Positions 16,602-23,791 of a DNA stretch of 64,000 nt are shown here, piece by piece. Origin of the DNA: Stenotrophomonas maltophilia. Its GTDB lineage: Bacteria > Pseudomonadota > Gammaproteobacteria > Xanthomonadales > Xanthomonadaceae. The stretch is taken from positions 1-64,000 of the forward strand of contig DEZI01000006.1 in NCBI GenBank assembly GCA_002364755.1, in the 5' to 3' direction. Numbering within the stretch: position 1 is the first letter of the stretch; each line of letters begins with the position of its first letter. The notes beneath the pieces were generated by a model that was not told the DNA's origin, searched no databases, and worked only from the letters and a program-made list of their open reading frames with translations. Both the position numbers and the translations under genes were made by a program.

Positions 16602-17669
16602 TCAGATCTTCAGGTAGATGCGACGCCGGTCCAGCCACCACGCCACGACCCACCACAGCGCAACGAAGGCGATCGCCTGCAGCATCGAGGCCAGTTCCAG
16701 TGCGCCCGGCATCGCCGTGGCCAGCTGCTGCCACACCCGACCCCAGACGCCGGTGGCCAACAGCACCACCGACATCATCGAGGCGCCCACGTAGGCGGTG
16801 ATGGCATTGACGCCGAAGCGGCGGCCCAGCGCGGGCCAGCCCCTGCGGTCGATCAGCAGGTGCCCGAGCCATAGCGCCAGGGCCGCCAGGCCGCCGGTCC
16901 ACAGCACGTAGCTCGGCGTCCACAGCTGCTTGTTGAGCGGCAGCACCGTGGCCAGCAGCAGACCCAGCACGGTGGCCGCCACGCCCAGCCCGGCCAGTGC
17001 GGAAGCGCGCCCGTTGCGCAGCAGGCCACCGGCCAGCAGGCCCAGCACGGTGCTGGCGAATGCGCCGAGGCTGCTCAACAGGCCTTCCGGATCGTGGCCG
17101 AGGCCGGTGCCGGCCTGCCACTGGTAGATGAAGGGCGCGAACAGTGTGGTATCCAGGCGGCTGGCCGGGTTGGTCCACGGCGCCAGATCGCCGATGCCCA
17201 GCAGCAGCACCGTGTAGCCCGCCAGCAGTACGACCAGCAGCGCCACTTGGATGCGCGGCCGCACGTACACCGCCACCACGCCGACCACGGCCGCACACAG
17301 CGCAATGCGCTGCAGGACACCCCAGATGCGGAAATGATGCGTGTTCAGCGCCCACCACACCAGCAGGTGCAGCAGCACGCCGGCGAGGGCGATGCGCAAC
17401 GCGCGTTGCAGCACGCCACGAGCCAGCGCCGGGCGCGCGGCGGCGGCGTGCGCGCGCGGCGCTACGGTGAACGCCATCGACACGCCGACCAGGAACAGGA
17501 AGAACGGGAACACCAGGTCGGTGGGCGTGCAGCCATGCCAGTCCGCATGGCGCAGCGGCGCGAACACCGCGCTCCAGTCACCGGGGTTGTTGACCAGCAG
17601 CATCGCCGCCACGGTGAGGCCGCGCAGGGCGTCGATCGAGCCCAGCCGGCGTGGCGGCGCTGCGTCCAT
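16602..17669 (-). CDS. nagX: NagX-like transmembrane acyltransferase family protein
   Basis: Polytopic inner-membrane protein of 355 residues with about ten helices. The N-terminal signature RLGSIDALRGLTVAAMLLVNNPG and the HADWHGCTPTDLVFPFFLFLVGVSM segment mark the DUF5009/heparan-alpha-glucosaminide acetyltransferase-related family. H in DWHGCT is a conserved site in that family. In xanthomonads this gene sits with GlcNAc genes and is called nagX; a role in modifying or moving GlcNAc-containing sugars is inferred, not proven. The ATG overlaps the nagA stop by one base (TGATG), implying translational coupling as the last gene of the nag operon. Confidence 0.85.
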   Translation of the reverse strand: MDAAPPRRLGSIDALRGLTVAAMLLVNNPGDWSAVFAPLRHADWHGCTPTDLVFPFFLFLVGVSMAFTVAPRAHAAAARPALARGVLQRALRIALAGVLLHLLVWWALNTHHFRIWGVLQRIALCAAVVGVVAVYVRPRIQVALLVVLLAGYTVLLLGIGDLAPWTNPASRLDTTLFAPFIYQWQAGTGLGHDPEGLLSSLGAFASTVLGLLAGGLLRNGRASALAGLGVAATVLGLLLATVLPLNKQLWTPSYVLWTGGLAALALWLGHLLIDRRGWPALGRRFGVNAITAYVGASMMSVVLLATGVWGRVWQQLATAMPGALELASMLQAIAFVALWWVVAWWLDRRRIYLKI

Positions 17670-18817
17670 CAAGCCGCCTCGTACTGTCCGGCAATCCAGG
17701 TGCCGCGCACCTGCAGGGCATCATCCAGCAGCACCAGGTCGGCCTGGTAGCCCTCGGCGATGTGGCCCAGGCGGTCATCCACGTTGAGGAATTCCGCTGG
17801 ATAGGTGGACGCCATGCGCGCCGCCTCGGCCAGCGGCTGGCCGAGCAGCTGCACGGTGTTGCGCACGGCCGTGGCCATGTCCAGCGCCGAACCGGCCAAC
17901 GCACCGGCCGCATTGCGCACCACGCCATCGACGGCGGTGATGGTCTCGCCGTACAGCACGTAGCTGGGATCGTCCGCACCAACCGGCGGCATCGCGTCGG
18001 TCACCAGCAGCAGGCGGCCGCGCGGCTTGGCGGCCAGCGCCACGCGCAGGCTGGCCGGGTGCACGTGCACGCCATCGACGATGATGCCGATCCAGCTGTC
18101 GCGGTCTTCCAGCGCTGCACCCACGGCACCAGGCTCACGCCCCTGCAGCGGCGACATCGCGTTGTACAGATGGGTGAAGCCGCGTACACCGGCATCCAGG
18201 CCGTCGCGGATCTCTTCATAGGTACCGGCGGTATGCCCGGCCGCCACGATGACGCCGCGCTCGACCAGCGCGCGGATCGTCTCCAGCGGCACGCGCTCCG
18301 GCGCCAGCGTCAGCAGGGTCACGCCGTTGTCCAGCGACGCGGCCAGTGTGATTTCCCCGGCATCGGGCACGCGGAACTTGCTGGCATCGTGGGTGCCCTT
18401 GCGCGCCGGCGCGATGTACGGGCCTTCCAGATGGATGCCGATGACGCCCGGCACCTGCTGCGCGATCGCCTCGCGCATCGCACCGATCGCCTCGCGCATC
18501 ACGTTCACGTCGTCGCTGATCAGGGTCGGCAACATCGCGGTGGTACCGAAGCGCCGGTGGGCCTGCGCGATGGTGCGCAGCGAGGCGACATCCGGCGTGT
18601 TGTTGAACAGCGCACCGCCACCGCCGTTGACCTGTACATCGATGAAGCCCGGCAGCAGCCAGCCGCCGCCGAGGTCCACCTGTTCGTCGGCCTCGCCCAG
18701 CTGCGGGGCGGCGTCGGGCAGCAGCGCGATGATGCGGCCGTCTTCGATCACCACCGCCAGGTCGTCGCGGAAATCATCGCCGGTGAGGATGCGGGCGTTG
18801 CGCAGGACCGTGGCCAT
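17669..18817 (-). CDS. nagA: N-acetylglucosamine-6-phosphate deacetylase
   Basis: Converts GlcNAc-6-P to GlcN-6-P and acetate in the cytoplasm. 382 residues with amidohydrolase fold: GGWLLPGFIDVQVNGGGG near the N-terminus, HLEGPYIAPARKGTHD (metal-ligand glutamate), VAAGHTAG and GFTHLYNAMSP (metal histidines), and LLVTDAMPP with the catalytic aspartate. ATG at 18817 overlaps the nagB-II stop as TGATG. The frame is open further upstream but only inside nagB-II. Product passes to NagB-II next door. Confidence 0.95.
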   Translation of the reverse strand: MATVLRNARILTGDDFRDDLAVVIEDGRIIALLPDAAPQLGEADEQVDLGGGWLLPGFIDVQVNGGGGALFNNTPDVASLRTIAQAHRRFGTTAMLPTLISDDVNVMREAIGAMREAIAQQVPGVIGIHLEGPYIAPARKGTHDASKFRVPDAGEITLAASLDNGVTLLTLAPERVPLETIRALVERGVIVAAGHTAGTYEEIRDGLDAGVRGFTHLYNAMSPLQGREPGAVGAALEDRDSWIGIIVDGVHVHPASLRVALAAKPRGRLLLVTDAMPPVGADDPSYVLYGETITAVDGVVRNAAGALAGSALDMATAVRNTVQLLGQPLAEAARMASTYPAEFLNVDDRLGHIAEGYQADLVLLDDALQVRGTWIAGQYEAA

Positions 18818-19845
18818 CAGACCGTCTCCGTAACCTTGTTCAGGTGCGGCGGCAGGTCGGGATTGAAGCCACGGCGGATCGCCAGTGCGTTGATGGCGCG
18901 GTAGAAGCTCTGCACGGTCAGCAGCGGTGCGCACAGCGGGTGCGGCGCGACCGCCACCGGCAGGTTGCCACCGGCGCCGGCCATCCACACCTGGGCGCCG
19001 CGCGCGCTGAATTCCTCGGCCACCGCACGGGTGCCGGTACCGGTTTCATCGGGCTGGGCAAAGGCCAGCACCGGGAAGCCGCGGCCGACCAGCGCCATCG
19101 GCCCATGCTTGACCTCGGCCGAGCTGTAGGCCTCGGCATGCAGGCTGCAGGTTTCCTTGAACTTCAGCGCGGCTTCCTGCGCGGCGCCGAGACCGAGGCC
19201 ACGGCCGAGCACGAACAGGTTGGTGGCATTAACCAGGCCATCGGAAACCGCACTCCAGTCGCACTGCCACGCCGCACGCAGCGCATCGGGCAGCAGGTCC
19301 AGCGCATTGCGCAGGCTGCTGTCCTGCTTCCAGTAGGCGGCCAGCTGCAGCAGCGCGGCCAGCGAGGCCAGGTAACTCTTGGTCGCGGCCACGCTCTTCT
19401 CGGTGCCGGCATGCAGCGGGATGACCGTGTCGGCCAGCTGCGCCAGCGGCGAATCCTCGACGTTGACCAGGGCGACCACGCGCGCACCGGCGGCCTTGGC
19501 GGCTTCTGCATTGCGCAGCAGGTCCGGACTCTTGCCCGACTGCGAGATGACGATGAACAACGCACCGCGCAGCTGCAGCGGTGCGGCGTAGACCGAACCC
19601 ACCGATGGCGACGCCGAGGCGACCACCAGGCCCAGCTGGGTTTCCAGCAGGTACTTGCCGTAGGTGGCGGCATGGTCGGAGCTGCCGCGTGCGCAGGTCA
19701 CCACGAACGGCGGCGGCGCCGCACGCAGGCTGGCGGCCAGCGTTTCCATCGTGGCGTGGTTGCGGGCGAACTGGCGGGCAACCACCTCGGCCGCTTCAGC
19801 AGCCTCGGCGAACATCAGGGTGGCGGTGGGGTCGGACAGCGACAT
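18817..19845 (-). CDS. nagB-II: glucosamine-6-phosphate deaminase, NagB-II (SIS) type
   Basis: Deaminating isomerase turning GlcN-6-P into fructose-6-P and ammonia. It is the SIS-domain type unrelated to E. coli NagB. 342 residues with two SIS domains: VTCARGSSDHAATYGKYLLE and SQSGKSPDLLRNAEAAKAAGA in the first, VLGRGLGLGAAQEAALKFKE and SAEVKHGPMALV in the second. It resembles the isomerase half of GlmS, but the glutaminase domain is absent and the operon context (nagP, nagR, nagA) supports catabolism. The start at 19845 lies 7 nt after the nagR stop. Confidence 0.93.
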   Translation of the reverse strand: MSLSDPTATLMFAEAAEAAEVVARQFARNHATMETLAASLRAAPPPFVVTCARGSSDHAATYGKYLLETQLGLVVASASPSVGSVYAAPLQLRGALFIVISQSGKSPDLLRNAEAAKAAGARVVALVNVEDSPLAQLADTVIPLHAGTEKSVAATKSYLASLAALLQLAAYWKQDSSLRNALDLLPDALRAAWQCDWSAVSDGLVNATNLFVLGRGLGLGAAQEAALKFKETCSLHAEAYSSAEVKHGPMALVGRGFPVLAFAQPDETGTGTRAVAEEFSARGAQVWMAGAGGNLPVAVAPHPLCAPLLTVQSFYRAINALAIRRGFNPDLPPHLNKVTETV

Positions 19846-19852
19846 GGCGGAC

Positions 19853-20920
19853 TCAGGCGGGTTCGGAAGGAAGGGGGCGCGCGCCGGCCGGGCGCATCGG
19901 TGCGGTGGAGCCGCGCACCACCAGCTGCGGCACGAAGCCCTGGTTCTGCAGGGCGGCCGGTGCATCGTCGTAGGCATCGCTGCGCAGCTGCGCGATCAGC
20001 AGGCGCGCGGCGTGGCGGGCGATGTCCTCGGTGGCCTGCTTGGCGGTGGTCAGCGGCGGCCACGACTGGCGCGAGAACGGGCTGTCCTCGAAGCCGGCGA
20101 TGGAGAGGTCGTAGGGCACGTTCATGCCGGCCGACTTCGCGGCCGCCAGCACGCCGGCGGCGATCTCATCGTTGGAGCCGAAGATGGCGGTGGGCGGTTC
20201 GCGCAGTGCCAGCAGGCGACGCGCGCCGCGGAAGCCATCGTCGAAGGTGTAGTCGCCCTGCACCACCAGATGCTTGTCCACGGTCATGCCGTAGTCCTTC
20301 AGCGCGGCCTCGTAACCGGCGTAGCGTTCGCCCGAGGAACGGTGCGAGGAACCACCCCAGAGGAAACCGATGCGCTGGTGGCCGAGCTGGATCAGGTGCT
20401 CGGTGACTTCGTAGGCGGCCTCGCGGTCGTCGACGAACACGCAGGCACCGTCGGCGGGGTCTTCGGTGGCAGCAATGATCCGCACCAGCTTGATGCCGCG
20501 CGCGGTCAGCGTCTGGATCAGGTCGCGACGCTCGGACATCGGCGCGGTCAGCACCAGCCCGGCCAGGCGCGAACGCTGCACCCAGTCGGCCAGTTCATCG
20601 GCCAGCATCGGCGAGCTCGAATCGCAGGGATGGATCTGCAGGCCGAAGCCGGTTTCGCGGCACGCGGCGAGCACGCCGTTCTGCACGCCGATGATGTGGT
20701 ACGGGTTCGGGTTGTCGTACACCAGCCCGATCACGAACGTGGTGCCGCTGCGCAGGTTGCGCGCCGACGGATCGGGTTCGTAGTCGAGCTCGGCGATGGC
20801 ACGCAGCACCCGCGCACGGGTGGCCTGCATCACCGACGGTTCGTTGTTGATGACCCGCGATACCGTCTTCAGCGAGACCTTGGCCTTTTCGGCAACGTCC
20901 TTGATGGTCGCTCTGCGCAT
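19853..20920 (-). CDS. nagR: LacI-family regulator of the nag locus
   Basis: Transcription regulator of 355 residues. The N-terminal helix-turn-helix and hinge read TIKDVAEKAKVSLKTVSRVI, with YEPDPSARNLRSG after it; the rest is a periplasmic-binding-like sensor domain (IGLVYDNPNPY ... GFEDSPFSRQSWPPLTT). ATG at 20920 follows AGGAAA. It lies between the transporter and catabolic genes of the same operon, so autoregulation is likely. The three LacI-type palindromes in the divergent promoter at 22303-22555 are the natural targets. The effector is inferred to be a GlcNAc-derived phosphosugar. Confidence 0.92.
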   Translation of the reverse strand: MRRATIKDVAEKAKVSLKTVSRVINNEPSVMQATRARVLRAIAELDYEPDPSARNLRSGTTFVIGLVYDNPNPYHIIGVQNGVLAACRETGFGLQIHPCDSSSPMLADELADWVQRSRLAGLVLTAPMSERRDLIQTLTARGIKLVRIIAATEDPADGACVFVDDREAAYEVTEHLIQLGHQRIGFLWGGSSHRSSGERYAGYEAALKDYGMTVDKHLVVQGDYTFDDGFRGARRLLALREPPTAIFGSNDEIAAGVLAAAKSAGMNVPYDLSIAGFEDSPFSRQSWPPLTTAKQATEDIARHAARLLIAQLRSDAYDDAPAALQNQGFVPQLVVRGSTAPMRPAGARPLPSEPA

Positions 20921-20959
20921 CGGCTTTTCCTGGGGTTGGCTGCCGTCCATCATCGCCGA

Positions 20960-22249
20960 TCAGGCCTTGTCCTGCGGCAGGCCGGCGCGATGGCCGATCA
21001 CCGAGTAGAACAGGATGTAGAGGTAGCACGGCACCATCAGCAGGACGAACACCAGCTGGAAATCGATGTGCTGCTTGAGCACGGCGAACAGCTGCGGAAT
21101 GATCGCGCCGCCGGCGATGCCCATCACCAGCAGGGCCGAGCCGGTTTCGGTGAAACGGCCCAGGCCGCGGATGGCCAACGGGAAGATGGCCGGCCACATC
21201 ATCGCGTTGGCGAAGCCCAGCAGCGCCACGAACGCCACCGAGACATAGCCGTGGGTGGCCCACGCGCCCAGGCAGAACAGCACGCCCAGCACCGCCGAGA
21301 CGGTGAGGTAGCGCGACTGCGAGACCACCTTCGGAATCAACGCCAGGCCGACCACGTAGCCGATGAGCATGGCGAACAGGGTCAGCGAGGTGAACATCTT
21401 GGTCTGGTCCAGCGGCAGGTCGAAGCCGTGGCCGTAGGTACCGATGGCGTCACCGGCCATCACTTCGACGCCCACGTAGACGAACAGGCACAGCACGCCC
21501 AGCCACAGGTGCGGGAACTGGAAGATGCTGCGGCGCTCGGCGGCACCCGCTGCCGTCGGCGTGGCGTTGGCTTCGGACGGCTTGATTTCCGGCAACGGCG
21601 AGAACAGCACCGCCACCGCCAGCACCACCAGCACACCGGCCATGGCCAGGTACGGCGCGTGGATCTTGGCGGCGAATTCGTTGAGCAGCTGCGCCTTGGT
21701 CGCTTCATCGGCAGCGGCCACGCTGGCCGACAGATCGCCGATGCCGTGCAGCACCAGCGTGCCGATCAGCACCGGTGCCAGCATGCCGGCGATCTTGTTG
21801 CAGATGCCCATCAGCGCGATGCGGCGCGCGGCCGTTTCGATCGGGCCGAGGATGGAGATGTAGGGGTTGATGGCGGTCTGCAGCAGGGCCAGGCCGCTGC
21901 CGATCACGAACAGGCCGCCGAGCGCGCCCGGATACCAGCGCTGCGTGGCGAACTCGCCGAACAGTGCCGCGCCCGCGGCCATCACCAGCAGGCTCAGGCT
22001 GAGGCCCTTCTTCATGCCGGTGCGGCGCAGGATCCACGACGACGGCAGGGCGAGGAAGAAATACGACAGGTAGAACACCATCAGCACCAGGAAGGCACCG
22101 ACCTCGCTGAGCTCGAATGCCAGCTTGACGAAGGTGATCAACGGGCCGTTGAGCCAGGTGAAGAAGCCGATCAGGAAGAACAGCACCCCGACGATGGCGA
22201 TGGAGGCGGCAACGTTTGGACGCGCGCTTGCAGCAGTGACGGCGGACAT
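20960..22249 (-). CDS. nagP: MFS N-acetylglucosamine transporter
   Basis: Inner-membrane sugar:proton symporter of the FHS/glucose-galactose branch of the major facilitator superfamily, 429 residues and about 12 helices. It opens with VGVLFFLIGFFTWLNGPLI and carries LQTAINPYISILGP, typical of GlcP/FucP/NagP proteins. As the first gene of an operon with nagR-nagB-II-nagA-nagX it is assigned to GlcNAc uptake. ATG at 22249 follows GGAG at a longish spacing. No PTS genes are present, so GlcNAc must be phosphorylated after entry, presumably by the kinase encoded divergently. Confidence 0.92.
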   Translation of the reverse strand: MSAVTAASARPNVAASIAIVGVLFFLIGFFTWLNGPLITFVKLAFELSEVGAFLVLMVFYLSYFFLALPSSWILRRTGMKKGLSLSLLVMAAGAALFGEFATQRWYPGALGGLFVIGSGLALLQTAINPYISILGPIETAARRIALMGICNKIAGMLAPVLIGTLVLHGIGDLSASVAAADEATKAQLLNEFAAKIHAPYLAMAGVLVVLAVAVLFSPLPEIKPSEANATPTAAGAAERRSIFQFPHLWLGVLCLFVYVGVEVMAGDAIGTYGHGFDLPLDQTKMFTSLTLFAMLIGYVVGLALIPKVVSQSRYLTVSAVLGVLFCLGAWATHGYVSVAFVALLGFANAMMWPAIFPLAIRGLGRFTETGSALLVMGIAGGAIIPQLFAVLKQHIDFQLVFVLLMVPCYLYILFYSVIGHRAGLPQDKA

Positions 22250-22302
22250 CAGGTGGGCTCCTGCGGCGACGACCGCAGAAGGCGGTGTCGGAGAGTGGCT
22301 GG

Positions 22303-22317
22303 GAACAACGTTGTCAC
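22303..22317. promoter_or_regulatory. candidate NagR operator 1 (nagP side)
   Basis: GAACAACGTTGTCAC contains the perfect palindrome ACAACGTTGT with the central CG step usual for LacI-family operators. It lies 54-68 nt upstream of the nagP start codon. Confidence 0.6.
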
Positions 22318-22478
22318 ATTCTTTCGGTGGAGCACGACCGTTTGTCAACTTGATTGCACAGGCCCGATGCGGCCATGCTGCACTGCGCAACAGCACTGGC
22401 GCACTCTGCGCTGAATGCGCTCTGCGCCTAGAAGCCCATGGCGCAACGGCTTGCGGCTTAACGCCGGGTCAAGGCGAT

Positions 22479-22490
22479 GTAAACGTTTAC
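22479..22490. promoter_or_regulatory. candidate LacI-type operator 2
   Basis: GTAAACGTTTAC is a perfect 12-bp palindrome centred on CG, flanked as TGTAAACGTTTACGC, matching the general LacI-family pattern TGnAAnCGnTTnCA except for the last base. Confidence 0.65.
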
Positions 22491-22537
22491 GCTGTCTCTC
22501 ATTCGTTGCGCCGCAGCAACGAAAGTGTCACGAACTC

Positions 22538-22555
22538 GTTGACATCGTTGTCAAC
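22538..22555. promoter_or_regulatory. candidate operator 3 (glucokinase side)
   Basis: GTTGACATCGTTGTCAAC has 7-bp perfect arms GTTGACA/TGTCAAC around TCGT. It lies about 70-87 nt before the kinase start and shares the TTGTCA half-site with operator 1. Confidence 0.6.
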
Positions 22556-22624
22556 GCAGTTACAGACTCCGCCCCATCGACGGGCCCTTCGTGGGTCCGC
22601 TTCCCACCTGCAGCAGGAGCCCGC

Positions 22625-23641
22625 GTGACCGCCAGCCATCCCGCCCCGGCCCATGTCCTGTCCCGCGTCGCGCCCTCGTTCCTGGCCGCCGACGTCGGCG
22701 GCACCCATGTGCGCGTGGCAAGGGCACAGGCCAGCGGCGACGAGGCCCATCCGGTGCAGCTGCTGGAATACCGCAAGTACCGCAATGCGGACTACGCCGG
22801 CCTGAGTGCGATCCTCACCGACTTCCTCGGCGACAGCGCGCGGCCCAGCCAGTGCGTGGTCGCCACCGCCGGCTTCGCCCGCGAGGACGGCACGGTGATC
22901 ACCGCCAACCTGCCGTGGCCGCTGTCGGCCCGCCAGGTGGAAGCCGAGGTCGGCCTGCAGCACGTGCACATCGTCAACGACTTCGAAGCGGTGGCCTATG
23001 CCGCGGCGCAGGTTGACGCAAGCGGCGTGCTGCACCTGTGCGGCCCCGAGACCGCGCCGCGCGGCCCGACCCTGGTGGTCGGCCCCGGTACCGGCCTGGG
23101 CGCCGCGCTGTGGATCCCTGCTCCGCACGGCCCGGTGGTGCTCGCCACCGAAGCCGGCCAGCCGACGCTGGCCGCAAGCACTGAACTGGAAATGGCCATC
23201 GTCCGCCACATGCAGCGCGACCGCGCGCACGTGTCGATCGAACATGCGCTGTCCGGCCCCGGCCTGATGAACCTGTACCACGCCATCTGCGCACTGCAGG
23301 GGCAGGCCCCGGTGCTGGCCAGCCCGGATGCGGTGACCGCCGCAGCGATGGCCGGTACCGATGCCTTCGCCCGCCAGGCGCTGGATGTGTTCTGCGGCCT
23401 GCTCGGCAGCACCATCGGCGACATGGCGCTGTTCTACGGCGCGCAGGGCGGTGTCTACCTGGCCGGCGGCATCCTGCCGCAGATCCGTGAATACCTGCAT
23501 GCCAGCACCTTCGTCGAACGCTATCTGCAGAAGGGGCCGATGGGCGAAGCGCTGGCACGCATCCCGGTGAAGGTGGTCGAGCACGGGCAGCTGGGCGTCA
23601 TCGGCGCCGCCAGCTGGTTCCTGCTCCACGCCAACGCCTGA
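22625..23641 (+). CDS. glk: glucokinase family sugar kinase
   Basis: Cytoplasmic ATP-dependent hexokinase of the bacterial Glk group, 338 residues. FLAADVGGTHVRVA is the phosphate-binding loop, NDFEAVAYA holds the catalytic aspartate, and VGPGTGLGAALW and EAGQPTLAAS are family motifs. The GTG start at 22625 follows CAGGAG. Being divergent from nagP and in front of a TonB receptor and a hexosaminidase, it may phosphorylate GlcNAc or glucose released from imported oligosaccharides; the sequence cannot separate these. The frame is open upstream to about 22415 but only through the operator region. Confidence 0.88.
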   Translation: MTASHPAPAHVLSRVAPSFLAADVGGTHVRVARAQASGDEAHPVQLLEYRKYRNADYAGLSAILTDFLGDSARPSQCVVATAGFAREDGTVITANLPWPLSARQVEAEVGLQHVHIVNDFEAVAYAAAQVDASGVLHLCGPETAPRGPTLVVGPGTGLGAALWIPAPHGPVVLATEAGQPTLAASTELEMAIVRHMQRDRAHVSIEHALSGPGLMNLYHAICALQGQAPVLASPDAVTAAAMAGTDAFARQALDVFCGLLGSTIGDMALFYGAQGGVYLAGGILPQIREYLHASTFVERYLQKGPMGEALARIPVKVVEHGQLGVIGAASWFLLHANA

Positions 23642-23644
23642 ACC

Positions 23645-23683
23645 GCAGTACGCAGCAAGCAGTACGCAGCACCGCAGTACGCA
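23645..23683. repeat. three direct GCAGTACGCA repeats
   Basis: GCAGTACGCA occurs exactly at 23645-23654, 23659-23668 and 23674-23683, spaced 14 and 15 nt, just after the kinase stop and about 110 nt before the TonB receptor start. Confidence 0.7.
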
Positions 23684-23791
23684 CGACGCACTGGAATCGC
23701 ACCATCGCGCCCGGCAGCCCCTGCTGGCGCCAGGCATGACCTGCCATTCGTTCGCCGCCGACAACGCACATCAGTGATGAGGAGAGACATC

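Larger units (their letters stand above)
22250..22624. other. 375-nt divergent promoter region of the nag locus
   Basis: It separates nagP (minus) from the glucokinase gene (plus). It contains three palindromes described separately and a CGTTGC/GCAACG inverted repeat at 22504-22521. No open frame with coding character was found. Confidence 0.7.

Noticed and set aside
19664..22414. Long plus-strand open frame across nagB-II, nagR and nagP
   Set aside because: Antisense shadow; composition dominated by His, Gln, Arg and Gly, with no start signal, while the opposite strand encodes three well-defined enzymes and regulators.
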